Shown piece after piece: positions 17,619 to 26,618 of a stretch of DNA of 64,000 nt. The notes beneath the pieces were generated by a model. It was given only the letters and a program-made list of their open reading frames with translations, searched no databases and was not told where the DNA came from. The position numbers and the translations under genes were made by a program. Position 1 is the first letter of the stretch, and each line of letters opens with the position of its first letter. This stretch comes from UBA2821 sp902763335 (lineage in GTDB: Bacteria > Bacillota > Clostridia > Lachnospirales > Lachnospiraceae), in NCBI GenBank assembly GCA_052066835.1, contig JBQHRJ010000010.1; one strand, given 5' to 3'.

Positions 17619-18266
17619 TTATATGGCACGTATTATATTAATGATTTCTTTTATCTTGTTTTCATCTTTGAACGTCTGTGAGACACCGTCAATGGTGTGT
17701 GTACTTTCAACACTACTGCTTAAATCAACTGCGTAAGGATTACATTCCGATATTGCCTGCTTTATGTTTTCTGCATTTAATCCTCCGGCAAGAAAATATG
17801 GTCTGTAATCAGAAGGAATAAGCCCTCTGTCGAAGGTTTTTCCGGTACCTCCATATGCATCACCCTTTGTATATGTATCAAGAAGGAGATAGTCACATGG
17901 AATTTTTTCTGCATCAATTAGCTGCTCTGTGGAACGTACTCTTATGACTCTGATAACAGGCTTGTCAGTATGTTCTTTCAGATAACTGATAAAATCAGCA
18001 GATTCATTACCGTGAAGCTGGACAATATCTATAATATCATCGTTACATAGCTTCAATATATTATCGGCAGTCTCATCGACAAAAACGCCAACTGCCATTA
18101 TATCACGATTTAGCAATTTTTTTAATTCTGCGGCCTTGTCCGGAGTAATATATCGGAAACTTTTCTTATAAAATATAAAACCTATATAGTCCGGCATATA
18201 TTTATTTACATAAGAAATATCTTCCTCACGGCGGATACCGCATATTTTTATCTTTATATCATTCAT
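17619..18266 (-). CDS. trpF: phosphoribosylanthranilate isomerase
   Basis: 215 residues, a TIM-barrel catalysing the Amadori rearrangement of phosphoribosylanthranilate. The catalytic Cys is in KIKICGIRREED (about residue 9). The catalytic Asp is in LLLDTYTKG (about 130). YFLAGGLNAENI and AVDLSSSVES bind phosphate. It is a stand-alone protein, not fused to TrpC. It starts one base after the trpC stop. Confidence 0.93.
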   Translation of the reverse strand: MNDIKIKICGIRREEDISYVNKYMPDYIGFIFYKKSFRYITPDKAAELKKLLNRDIMAVGVFVDETADNILKLCNDDIIDIVQLHGNESADFISYLKEHTDKPVIRVIRVRSTEQLIDAEKIPCDYLLLDTYTKGDAYGGTGKTFDRGLIPSDYRPYFLAGGLNAENIKQAISECNPYAVDLSSSVESTHTIDGVSQTFKDENKIKEIINIIRAI

Positions 18267-18267
18267 A

Positions 18268-19071
18268 TTAAATATTTCTCATTTCTGTTTCGTTTCGCAG
18301 AGTATCTAACATGGCCTTTTTGTCATTGCTTCGCATGAGCGTTTCGCCTATAAGTACTCCGTTTACATTTGCATTTTCAAGAACCTCTATATCATCATGG
18401 GTCTTAATGCCGCTTTCAGCAACAAATAATATGTTTTCAGGAACGAGGGCGCGAAGTCTTTCGCTGTTGTGAACGTCCACTTTAAATGTTTTCAAATCAC
18501 GGTTATTGACACCGATAATTCTTGCACCTGCATTGATGGCACTTTTTATCTCATTTTCATCATGAGCTTCTACTAAAGCTGACATTCCGAGAGAATCGCA
18601 AATGCCTATGTATCTTTTTAATGTCTCCTCAGGAAGAAGAGAGCAGATAAGAAGTACACAGTCGGCATCAAGAGATTTTGCCTGATATATCATGTATTCA
18701 TCGATGGTAAAATCCTTTCTGAGAACAGGAATGTTTACTTTTGATTTTATAGCTTTGAGATAATTGTCATTGCCCATAAAATATTTTGGTTCTGTGAGAC
18801 ATGAGATACAGTCAGCACCGGCATTTTCATAGTCAGTGGCAATGGCTTCATATGGAAATGTTTCGACAATTACTCCTTTAGATGGAGAAGCTTTTTTCAC
18901 TTCGCATATAAAATTTATCCCGTCTTTTTTTAATGCATTTTCAAAAGCAAATGCAGGGAGCTTACTTTTGACAGCCTTGGCACGTTCTATCATCTCACTG
19001 TCAGAAACTGTTTTTTTACATTCTGAAATTCTTTGTCTGGTGTAATCTGCAATTTCATTTAAAATTGACAT
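18268..19071 (-). CDS. trpC: indole-3-glycerol phosphate synthase
   Basis: 267 residues, forming the indole ring from CdRP. Family blocks are visible: INFICEVKKASPSKG (catalytic Lys region, about 49-63), LRKDFTIDEYMIYQAKSLDADCVLLI (about 115-140), IGVNNRDLKTF and LFVAESGIKTHDDI. The length is typical. The gene sits between trpD and trpF in pathway-like order. Confidence 0.94.
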   Translation of the reverse strand: MSILNEIADYTRQRISECKKTVSDSEMIERAKAVKSKLPAFAFENALKKDGINFICEVKKASPSKGVIVETFPYEAIATDYENAGADCISCLTEPKYFMGNDNYLKAIKSKVNIPVLRKDFTIDEYMIYQAKSLDADCVLLICSLLPEETLKRYIGICDSLGMSALVEAHDENEIKSAINAGARIIGVNNRDLKTFKVDVHNSERLRALVPENILFVAESGIKTHDDIEVLENANVNGVLIGETLMRSNDKKAMLDTLRNETEMRNI

Positions 19072-19092
19072 ATGTAAACCTCTTTCTGTCTG

Positions 19093-20100
19093 TTATTTGT
19101 TTGAAAGTTCGATAAATTTGTTAAGCTGGTTTAAAGCCTTGCCGCTGTCTATAGCTTCATTGGCTTCTTTTATGGCATCTTCGTAACTGATTCCCTTAAT
19201 CATGTGTATACATGCTGCTGAGTTGAGAACAACGGCATCACGTTTTGCACCTTTTTCTTTACCCTCAAGTATAGATTTAAGTATTACTGCGTTTTCTGCA
19301 GGGTCACCGCCTACAAGGTCATCCTTTGAGCATTTTGTGAATCCGTAGTCTTCAGGATTGATAATGTATGAATTTAATGTGCCGTCCTGAATTTCACAAC
19401 ATGTTGTGTTTGAGCTTAATGATATTTCATCAAGTTTGTCCTGACCATATACAACCATTCCTTTTTTAATTCCCATTTTTACAAGAACCTTTGCCATAGT
19501 CTCAACAAGGGATTCATCATATACACCGAGAAGGATATATGAAGGATTTGCAGGGTTTGTAAGAGGTCCGAGAATATTGAAAAGTGTACGGTATCCGAGT
19601 TCCTTTCTTACAGGAGCAACATATTTCATTGCTGTGTGGTATTTCTGTGCGAACATAAAGCAGATGCCTGCTTCTTTTAATATAGCCGCACTTTTTTCAG
19701 GTTCAATAGTGATATTTACACCGGAAGCTTCAAGTACATCGGCAGCACCACATTTGCTTGATACGCTTCTGTTTCCGTGTTTTGCAACAGATATTCCCGT
19801 AGCTGACACAACGAGAGAAGATGCTGTTGAAATGTTAAATGAGTTTGCTTCATCTCCGCCGGTTCCTACTATCTCAAGTACATCTCCGTCACTCTCAAGA
19901 GGAATGGCATGATTTCTCATTCCTACCGCACTTGCTGATATTTCATCTATAGTTTCACCTTTCATTCTGAGAGCTGTGAGATAAGCAGCAGTAAGCATCT
20001 GTGATGACTCACCGCTCATAATCTCATTCATTACCTGCTCAGCTGTTTCATATGATAAATCATTTCCTTCTACTACCATTTTTGTTGCTTCTCTAATCAT
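19093..20100 (-). CDS. trpD: anthranilate phosphoribosyltransferase
   Basis: 335 residues, transferring phosphoribose from PRPP to anthranilate. Diagnostic motifs are the PRPP-binding loop VGTGGDEANSFNIST (about 77-91), KHGNRSVSSKCGAADVLEA (about 107-125), and RKELGYRTLFNILGPLTNPA (about 165-184). It is separate from TrpG, unlike the enterobacterial fusion. It is preceded by AAAGGAGCG on the minus strand. Confidence 0.95.
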   Translation of the reverse strand: MIREATKMVVEGNDLSYETAEQVMNEIMSGESSQMLTAAYLTALRMKGETIDEISASAVGMRNHAIPLESDGDVLEIVGTGGDEANSFNISTASSLVVSATGISVAKHGNRSVSSKCGAADVLEASGVNITIEPEKSAAILKEAGICFMFAQKYHTAMKYVAPVRKELGYRTLFNILGPLTNPANPSYILLGVYDESLVETMAKVLVKMGIKKGMVVYGQDKLDEISLSSNTTCCEIQDGTLNSYIINPEDYGFTKCSKDDLVGGDPAENAVILKSILEGKEKGAKRDAVVLNSAACIHMIKGISYEDAIKEANEAIDSGKALNQLNKFIELSNK

Positions 20101-20150
20101 AATAAATCGCTCCTTTTATGTATTAAATATTATATGTAATTACGAAACTC

Positions 20151-20732
20151 TTACATATCTAAAAAGTTCATAACCATTTTTTTGCCGTCAGGTGTAAGAA
20201 CTGACTCAGGATGAAACTGGAATCCGTATACCGGATAATCGGTATGTCTGACTGCCATAACCTCACCATCATCAGCAGTAGCTATTACTTTGAGACAGTC
20301 AGGAATGGTGTTTTTGTCGGCTGCCAGTGAATGGTATCTTGCCACCTGTACGTTTGAATCCAGTCCTTTAAAGATTTCATCATCTTCCATATTAATAATG
20401 CTTTTCTTACCATGCATAAGTGTCTGTGCATATGTGATGGTTGCACCAAATGTTTCGCATATTGCCTGATGACCGAGGCATACACCGAGTATAGGTGTGG
20501 TTTTCATCATTTCAGGAATAACCGCTTCACATATACCGGCGTCGGCAGGTCTGCCGGGACCCGGTGAGAGAATCAGATGTGAAGGTTTAAGTGCCTTGAC
20601 TTCGTCGATGGTGATTTCGTCATTGCGGACAACTTTTATTTCTTCATCTGAATTTTCATCTTTTAATATGCCGCCTATAAGCTGTACAAGATTGTAAGAA
20701 AAACTGTCATAATTATCTATAAGTAGTATCAT
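20151..20732 (-). CDS. trpG: anthranilate synthase glutamine amidotransferase component
   Basis: 193 residues, a class I glutaminase providing ammonia to TrpE. The catalytic Cys is in GVCLGHQAI (C85). The His-Glu pair is in YGFQFHPESVLT (about 172-176), and the oxyanion region is LSPGPGRPADAG. In this organism it could also serve p-aminobenzoate synthesis, as in Bacillus, but the operon context supports Trp. It overlaps the trpE stop by 4 bases. Confidence 0.93.
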   Translation of the reverse strand: MILLIDNYDSFSYNLVQLIGGILKDENSDEEIKVVRNDEITIDEVKALKPSHLILSPGPGRPADAGICEAVIPEMMKTTPILGVCLGHQAICETFGATITYAQTLMHGKKSIINMEDDEIFKGLDSNVQVARYHSLAADKNTIPDCLKVIATADDGEVMAVRHTDYPVYGFQFHPESVLTPDGKKMVMNFLDM

Positions 20733-22189
20733 CTGTCATTCACCTCGTTTGCTTTTTTAATTGCATCTATTACGGCACCGGCTTTATTTGCACATTCCTG
20801 ATATTCATTTTCAGGAACTGAATCGGCTACAATGCCTGCACCTGCCTGAACATATACTTTGTCGCCTTTTTTGACTGCGGTTCGTATGGCAATGCATACG
20901 TCAAGGTTACCGGAAAAATCAAGATAACCTATGGCACCACCGTATATTCCTCTTGCTACAGGTTCAAGTTCATTTATTATCTCGCATGCCCTGAATTTTG
21001 GTGCACCGGATAATGTTCCGGCAGGAAGAAGAGAAGAGATGGTATCCATACCGTCTTTGTCATCACGAATCTGTCCGCATACTACAGAAGCAATGTGCAT
21101 GACTTTTGAAAATCTGTGGATGCTCATGTAATCTTCTACATACACACTTCCGTATTCGGCAATTCGTCCTACATCGTTTCTTGCAAGGTCAACTAACATG
21201 TTGTGTTCTGCAAGTTCTTTTTCATCTTTCAGAAGACCTTCTTCTAAAGCTTTGTCCTCTTCATAGGTAGTACCTCTCGGTCTTGTTCCGGCAACAGGAA
21301 ATGTTGTAAGTTTTCCTTTATTAAGTTTAATCATTGTCTCCGGTGAAGAACCTGCTATCTGTACATCATTACTCTGAATAAAATACATGTAAGGTGAAGG
21401 ATTTGTTGTTCTTAAAACACGGTATGCGTTTAACAGGCTTGAAGAATAATCAGCTTCAAATCTTCTTGATATTACCCCCTGGAAAATGTCTCCTTCATGT
21501 ATATAGTCGATGGCTTTTTCAACCATGCTGCAATACTGTTCTTTAGTAAGATTGCATTTGAAATCCACATTTTCTTCAGCGTAGGCCTTTGGAAGAGGAG
21601 TGGTGTCATTTATCAGTTCAATTATTTTTTTGATTTCAAGAACAGCGGCGTTGTATCCCTGAATACCGTCATCAGGATTTGTGTTTACAACGATGTTGAT
21701 TTTCTGTTTGAGATGGTCATAAGCGATGACTTTGTCAAACAGCATAAGATCAAAATCGTTAAAATCACTGTCTTTCAGACTGAGTTTTGGCTCTGCATAT
21801 CCTATCATTTCATATGAAAAATAACCTACAAATCCGCCGGTGAAAGGAGGCATGCCATCTATATGGGGTGATTTGTACTGTGCGTGCAGTCTTCTTAAAA
21901 TATCCATTGAATCACCGGTCTCTGTGTTTGTAATGCTTCCGCTTTTAATAGTTACAGTGTGGTTTTTACATGTAACATGCATTAAAGGATTGAAACCGAG
22001 AAATGAATACCTTCCCCATCTTGAACCACCTTCAATACTTTCTAACAGGTAATAATTTTTGCTGATGGAAGATAATTTCCTTAAGAGTGTAATCGGTGTG
22101 ATTACGTCAGCGTAGATTTCTTCACATATTGGAACCATATTATATTTGCCTGCATATTTGGCAAGGTCCTGTGCTGATGGTATTATCAT
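20729..22189 (-). CDS. trpE: anthranilate synthase component I
   Basis: 486 residues, converting chorismate to anthranilate with TrpG. The chorismate-binding domain is seen from about residue 210 (EGDIFQGVISRRFEA; SSPETMIKLNKGKLTTFPVAGTRPRG; DEKELAEHNMLVDLARNDVGR; GTLSGAPKFRACEII; YGGAIGYLDFSG). The tryptophan feedback element LLES is present near residue 49 (NYYLLESIEGGSRWGRYS), so feedback inhibition is expected. It is the first gene of the operon and lies directly after the T-box leader. Confidence 0.95.
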   Translation of the reverse strand: MIIPSAQDLAKYAGKYNMVPICEEIYADVITPITLLRKLSSISKNYYLLESIEGGSRWGRYSFLGFNPLMHVTCKNHTVTIKSGSITNTETGDSMDILRRLHAQYKSPHIDGMPPFTGGFVGYFSYEMIGYAEPKLSLKDSDFNDFDLMLFDKVIAYDHLKQKINIVVNTNPDDGIQGYNAAVLEIKKIIELINDTTPLPKAYAEENVDFKCNLTKEQYCSMVEKAIDYIHEGDIFQGVISRRFEADYSSSLLNAYRVLRTTNPSPYMYFIQSNDVQIAGSSPETMIKLNKGKLTTFPVAGTRPRGTTYEEDKALEEGLLKDEKELAEHNMLVDLARNDVGRIAEYGSVYVEDYMSIHRFSKVMHIASVVCGQIRDDKDGMDTISSLLPAGTLSGAPKFRACEIINELEPVARGIYGGAIGYLDFSGNLDVCIAIRTAVKKGDKVYVQAGAGIVADSVPENEYQECANKAGAVIDAIKKANEVNDR

Positions 22190-22190
22190 A

Positions 22191-22521
22191 AAAATTCCTC
22201 CTTGTATTTAAAATAAAAAAAGCTTTTGTCCATACATCTATCATATAAGATAAATATATGGGACAAAAGCTGTTATATCTTCTGCGGTACCACCCAAATT
22301 GGTATATTAAATACCCACTTTGTATACATACTATCATATGCATCCTTCTGATAACGGACAGGAATCCCGTTGGCGTCTACTTTCATGTGTAATGATTTCA
22401 AGCCACCCTCACAAGGCCATTCGTTAAAAATATGTTACCGCCTTCACACCACCGGCGGCTCTCTGAAAACAATCTGAATAACTACTTTTCTTGTTCATCG
22501 GTTTATTAACACTAATTTTTA
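22191..22521 (-). promoter_or_regulatory. tryptophan T-box riboswitch leader
   Basis: On the minus strand the leader has the ordered T-box parts. AGAGAG and a GGTGGTGTGAAGGCGG stem I segment come first. A specifier-loop region GAATGGCC follows, with candidate Trp codon TGG at the complement of 22417-22419. The T-box core GGGTGGTACCGCAG (complement of 22282-22295) comes next, then a terminator: TATGGACAAAAGCT in the downstream arm pairs with AGCTTTTGTCCCATA in the upstream arm (complement of 22221-22271), followed by seven Ts. Uncharged tRNA-Trp is expected to stabilise the antiterminator and allow trp transcription. The specifier assignment rests on position and operon content. Confidence 0.9.
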
Positions 22522-22528
22522 TGTGTCG

Positions 22529-22557
22529 ATTTTACTCCCGTGAAAAAAAATTGTCAA
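22529..22557 (-). promoter_or_regulatory. trp operon promoter
   Basis: On the minus strand a perfect TTGACA (complement of 22552-22557), a 17-base spacer and TAAAAT (complement of 22529-22534). Transcription would begin near 22521, just before T-box stem I. Confidence 0.85.
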
Positions 22558-22659
22558 GAAAAAGTTTTAAAAATCACATAATACTTATTGAAAAATATGT
22601 ATTAATTTGCGATAATGGATATTACATAAAGTTTAGAATCTATCTAGATATTTCAGTTT

Positions 22660-22771
22660 ATGTGTCAAAAGCCCCTGCGGGGGTAGCCGGCATAAATATG
22701 TGTATTTGCAAGCTAGCTTGCAATATCACATATTTATGCCGGCTGGTGCGGAGCACCGACTTTTGACACAT
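22660..22771. repeat. four-armed palindromic element with outward TTGACA ends
   Basis: Outer arms ATGTGTCAAAAG and CTTTTGACACAT (22660-22671, 22760-22771) are perfectly complementary over 12 bases. Between them, with almost no spacer, are three hairpins. The first is CCCC-TGC-GGGG (22672-22682). The second is a 60-base stem whose outer 18 pairs are perfect (22685-22702 with 22727-22744) and whose tip is an 18-base palindrome TTGCAAGCTAGCTTGCAA. The third is GGTGC-GGA-GCACC (22745-22757). Each outer arm contains TTGACA reading outward; the right-hand one is followed 17 bases later by GAAAAT, pointing at the lysozyme gene. It contains no gene. It is probably a miniature mobile element or a structured RNA. 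Confidence 0.7.
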
Positions 22772-22855
22772 GACACATCAAACACGAAAATTAATAACGT
22801 GCAAAGATTCTGAGAATATATTATTAACAAAATACAAAAAGGAAATGAGAAAGTA

Positions 22856-24682
22856 ATGAAGAAAAAAGTTCTATGGTTTTTAGCGGTATTTGTCATGGTG
22901 GTGGCGATGAGTATTGGAATGAAGGAGGGGACACAGGCGGCAACTTATCTTTCGACTCCGAAGAATGTAAGTGTGTACAATCCCGAATTGGACACTATTT
23001 ATCTAAAGTGGAGTAAAGTAAGCGGAGCAAAAGGATACTATGTATATATTTCCACTGAGAAATATAATGGATACAAGGTTATAAATGTGGGAAGTAAAAA
23101 CAGTGTTGTGATAAAGGGAAGCAATGGAAGAACAAGATATTATTTTAAAGTGAAGGCATATGATGCTGTCGGAGTTGTCAGTGAGGACTCAAAGATAGTT
23201 ACCAGACAGGGAAGAATATTCGGGGTTGATGTGTCAAAACATAATGGAGATATAGATTGGGAAACGCTAAAACCGAACATAGATTACGCAATAATAAGAA
23301 TAGGTTATGGAGATAACATTGTAAGTCAGGATGATGAGAAGTGGTACAGAAATGCAAATGAGTGTACGAGACTTGGTATACCTTTCGGCGTATATATTTA
23401 TTCATATGCCACAAGCACGGCACAGGCATCATCTGAGGCTGACCATGTGTTAAGGCTTATACAGGGATATAATCTTAAGTTTCCTGTGTATTATGACATG
23501 GAAGATGCACCAACCACGGGAACTGTACCTGCATCGGTAAAAGGTGATATGGCACAGACTTTCTGCGACAAGATACAGAGTGCGGGATATAAGGTAGGAA
23601 TATATGCAAATACGAACTGGTTCAATTTCTATCTGACAGATGCCAGATTTAACGCATGGCCTAAATGGGTAGCGCAGTACAATGATGTGTGTAAATATGG
23701 CGGTGTATATAAAATGTGGCAGTTCTCTTCAGATGGCTCTGTTCCGGGAATAGCTACAAGAGTAGATATGAATTACTGGTATTCAGGAAGACAGTATAAT
23801 CTTTCAAATAAAAAGAACATAGATATGAATGTGGACGGTGTATATCTTGGAACACCTCAGAATGTGGAAATTAAGGCACTGAGCGGTAAGAAGGCAGAGG
23901 TAACATGGAGTGCGGTGCCGGGTTCAACAAGATATATAGTATATAGAAAAAAACAGGGAGACAAGAAGTATTTCAGGGCAGCAGTTACCATAGGAACAAG
24001 ATTTGAGGACAGTAGTTTAATGAACGGTCAGACATACATATATAAGGTATGTGCATACACAGGAATAGGCGGAGTGGAATATTTCGGTCAGTTTTCAGAG
24101 AATAAAAAGGTGACTACATATGCACCGCAGCCGGCAAATCTGGATGCGGCACAGTTGACTAAAAACAGTATAAGCCTTAACTGGAGTGCAATGAATAATG
24201 CAGTATCATATAAGGTATACAAGTATGATGCAGCTGCCGGAAAATATATGAAGATTGCAACTACAAAGACAAATTCATATGTTGACTTAAATGTGCAGCC
24301 GGGAGTAGTGTACAAATACAGACTGTATGCTACAATGAGAGAAAATAATGGTGTGGTATATACGATACTTACTGCGACAAAAGCCGGTATTGCAGGACCG
24401 GGTAAAGTTACAGGATTTTCAGTAGATAATTCTACACCGGGAAGCTTAAGATTCAATTGGGTTAAAGCTCCGGGAGTAAGTAAATATCAGATATTCTATG
24501 CTACATCAAGGAGTGGAAAATATAAAAAGCTTTTAGATATTTCACCTAATAAAGATTATCATAATGTCTCAGATCTTAAGAAAGGAAAGAGATATTACTT
24601 TAAGATGAGATCGGTGAGAACATATGGTGGAGTGACAATTAATTCAAATTGTACATCTCCGATAACAGCGAAAGTAAAATAA
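22856..24682 (+). CDS. secreted GH25 lysozyme with fibronectin type III-like domains
   Basis: 608 residues. A signal peptide (about 1-29, ending TQAATY) is followed by an Fn3-like domain (about 32-115). The GH25 muramidase domain is about 120-315. Its catalytic acids are in FGVDVSKHNG (D125) and YYDMEDAP (D214, E216), and the beta-barrel blocks GIPFGVYIYSYA, GYKVGIYANTNWF and MWQFSSDG are intact. Three further Fn3-like repeats (about 330-420, 425-510, 515-605) complete the protein. It should cut the MurNAc-GlcNAc bond of peptidoglycan outside the cell. A good ribosome site (AAAGGAAATGAG) precedes the ATG. Its terminator lies inside the end of the convergent DUF885 gene. Confidence 0.9.
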   Translation: MKKKVLWFLAVFVMVVAMSIGMKEGTQAATYLSTPKNVSVYNPELDTIYLKWSKVSGAKGYYVYISTEKYNGYKVINVGSKNSVVIKGSNGRTRYYFKVKAYDAVGVVSEDSKIVTRQGRIFGVDVSKHNGDIDWETLKPNIDYAIIRIGYGDNIVSQDDEKWYRNANECTRLGIPFGVYIYSYATSTAQASSEADHVLRLIQGYNLKFPVYYDMEDAPTTGTVPASVKGDMAQTFCDKIQSAGYKVGIYANTNWFNFYLTDARFNAWPKWVAQYNDVCKYGGVYKMWQFSSDGSVPGIATRVDMNYWYSGRQYNLSNKKNIDMNVDGVYLGTPQNVEIKALSGKKAEVTWSAVPGSTRYIVYRKKQGDKKYFRAAVTIGTRFEDSSLMNGQTYIYKVCAYTGIGGVEYFGQFSENKKVTTYAPQPANLDAAQLTKNSISLNWSAMNNAVSYKVYKYDAAAGKYMKIATTKTNSYVDLNVQPGVVYKYRLYATMRENNGVVYTILTATKAGIAGPGKVTGFSVDNSTPGSLRFNWVKAPGVSKYQIFYATSRSGKYKKLLDISPNKDYHNVSDLKKGKRYYFKMRSVRTYGGVTINSNCTSPITAKVK

Positions 24683-24684
24683 CA

Positions 24685-26496
24685 TTATGTATACAATCGG
24701 GCAGGTTTAGACCTGCCCGATTTTGTATTTATCAGATTAAGCATTTCATCACGGATGATTTCAAATTGTGCCGGACCTGTATCTAACAGAAATTTGTGAA
24801 AATCTTTTATGCAGAATGTATCACCAAGTTCGTCCATGGCAGTATCCCGAAGTTCAAGAATTTCAAGATAACCGACAGAATATTGAAGATAATCGCAGGG
24901 ACTTTCTATGACTGCATGGTAGATTTTGATACACTGGGACTTATCAAGTCCCCATGAACTTCCGTATTCCATAAGCTGTTCAAGCGTATATCCGCGGTAG
25001 TTGGTGTATATATCAAATAATGAATAAAGTTCAAGGGACAGGGTGGTGAAGGCAGAGCTGTACTCGGCAGCAGCGTTATCAAGACCGGCTAGTCCGTAAG
25101 AATACGTTTCAGCGTAGGTAGCCCATCCTTCTGAATAACCCGGAAAACTCTGAATGAGCCGGATGTTATCAGGTGAGGTGTTTCTGAAATATGTGGTCTG
25201 GTACAGATGTCCCGGAAATCCTTCGTGTGCCAGCACCGGAATTAAACGGTCGGGGGTGGCATCTTTGTAATACAGATTGTTAATGTATACAGAGTTGCGG
25301 GTGATACAGTCTATGGGCGGTGACAGATAGTAGGCGGGTGCTTCATGATTTTCCATGGATTTGGGAACTTCGTGTATGGTGACATCTTTGTGTGTGACGG
25401 CAGGTGCCGGAAAATAAACCTGTATATCATTATACAGATTTTCTATAATAGAGCTGGTGTCAGCGTAGGATGGTGAAAAATCCCTAATTCTGTTTTCAAC
25501 AGAGTTGTCTGAGCTGTATATATCGTGTATTTTTATGATATCCTGTGCCAGTGCATTTTCAAGCATCTGCTGTATTTCAGTAACATTTTTGGCAGAGCCA
25601 GTTTTTGCTCGCACAAGTCCCTCATAATATACTTTACCGTTTTCATAATTACAGAGACCACCGGCGTTATTACTGTATTGCTTCAACTCACACATAGTAT
25701 CAGATATTTTTCTGTAGGATGGAAAAAAATATGTATTAAGATATTCAATGTTTAGGGATTTGTATGAATCTTTTGATTCTTCTGACAGATCTGTCCGGTC
25801 GATTCGCTCGTTAAATGTCTGTATGAGATAATGATTGGCTGTGTCAGAGAGAAATTCGCTGCATTGATTTATTACATTGTCTGCCTGAAATTCATTCATA
25901 AATGTGCCTGAGTCAGCTTTTACTTTTTCAAATTCAAGAATACTGTCAAAAAAGTCCGGAGATAATCTTAAGATTTCAAGATAGTCTTTAATATCTTTCT
26001 CAGAACCAAAAGAGTATTCGGCAAGGTATACAGGCAGAAGATTCTGCTGACCGCTGTTGCTGCCAAGATATTCATCAAGAAGATAATAGTCACAGTACAT
26101 CAGTGTATCAGTGTATCTGGTTTTCAGAATCTTATATGTAAGCAGTCTGTCAGAAGTGAGACGGTCGGGGTTAATTGAGTTAAGCTGTTGCAGAACATCG
26201 CATAAACTCTGATTGTATTTCTTAAATTCATCAACAGACAGACTGCCGAGGGTGACGGGGACATTATCAAGTCCGTATGCGGCAGGGTCTGAGATAAGTG
26301 CATGCAGGTTTACGGAATTATCCATGAGGGAACTGTTAAATAAATATGAGGTGAGAGTGTCGAATTTCTTACAGTCTTCAGAAATATTTTCTTTTTCCGG
26401 ACGATGGTTTTTATACAGTGTAAAAAAGGTAACTGTAAGAAGGATAATCAGGACGGATGAAGGTAGAAATATTTTCTTTAAAAATTTGAAATTCAT
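24685..26496 (-). CDS. DUF885 family membrane-anchored metallopeptidase-like protein
   Basis: 603 residues. A single N-terminal hydrophobic segment (about 12-30) anchors or exports the protein, and the rest is the DUF885 fold. The family's zinc signature HEGFPGHLYQ (HExxxH-like, about residue 420) is present together with SEGWATYAETYSYGLAG about 40 residues later, which supplies the distal Glu ligand. DUF885 proteins are thought to be peptidases; the substrate is unknown. There is no lipobox Cys. The gene is alone on the minus strand, convergent with the lysozyme. The C-terminal codons form the lysozyme's terminator. Confidence 0.85.
   Translation of the reverse strand: MNFKFLKKIFLPSSVLIILLTVTFFTLYKNHRPEKENISEDCKKFDTLTSYLFNSSLMDNSVNLHALISDPAAYGLDNVPVTLGSLSVDEFKKYNQSLCDVLQQLNSINPDRLTSDRLLTYKILKTRYTDTLMYCDYYLLDEYLGSNSGQQNLLPVYLAEYSFGSEKDIKDYLEILRLSPDFFDSILEFEKVKADSGTFMNEFQADNVINQCSEFLSDTANHYLIQTFNERIDRTDLSEESKDSYKSLNIEYLNTYFFPSYRKISDTMCELKQYSNNAGGLCNYENGKVYYEGLVRAKTGSAKNVTEIQQMLENALAQDIIKIHDIYSSDNSVENRIRDFSPSYADTSSIIENLYNDIQVYFPAPAVTHKDVTIHEVPKSMENHEAPAYYLSPPIDCITRNSVYINNLYYKDATPDRLIPVLAHEGFPGHLYQTTYFRNTSPDNIRLIQSFPGYSEGWATYAETYSYGLAGLDNAAAEYSSAFTTLSLELYSLFDIYTNYRGYTLEQLMEYGSSWGLDKSQCIKIYHAVIESPCDYLQYSVGYLEILELRDTAMDELGDTFCIKDFHKFLLDTGPAQFEIIRDEMLNLINTKSGRSKPARLYT
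24697..24729. terminator. terminator overlapping the 3' codons of the convergent gene
   Basis: TCGGGCAGGT (24697-24706) pairs perfectly with ACCTGCCCGA (24711-24720) around TTAG and is followed by TTTTGTATTT on the plus strand. It ends the lysozyme transcript. The same bases encode the last residues (PARLYT) of the DUF885 protein on the other strand. Confidence 0.85.
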
Positions 26497-26552
26497 TGTA
26501 AATCCTTATATTGAACTTGTTAAAATATATGACTGAAAATGACTGAAAATAC

Positions 26553-26581
26553 TTTAATCTTTATTAAATATATAGTAAAAT
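26553..26581 (+). promoter_or_regulatory. promoter for the EAL-domain gene
   Basis: TTTAAT (26553-26558), a 17-base spacer and TAAAAT (26576-26581), with the start codon 37 bases further. A short direct repeat ATGACTGAAA lies just upstream. Confidence 0.5.
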
Positions 26582-26618
26582 ATAAAATAGAGATAGTTGA
26601 AATTTGGAGGTGAATTTT

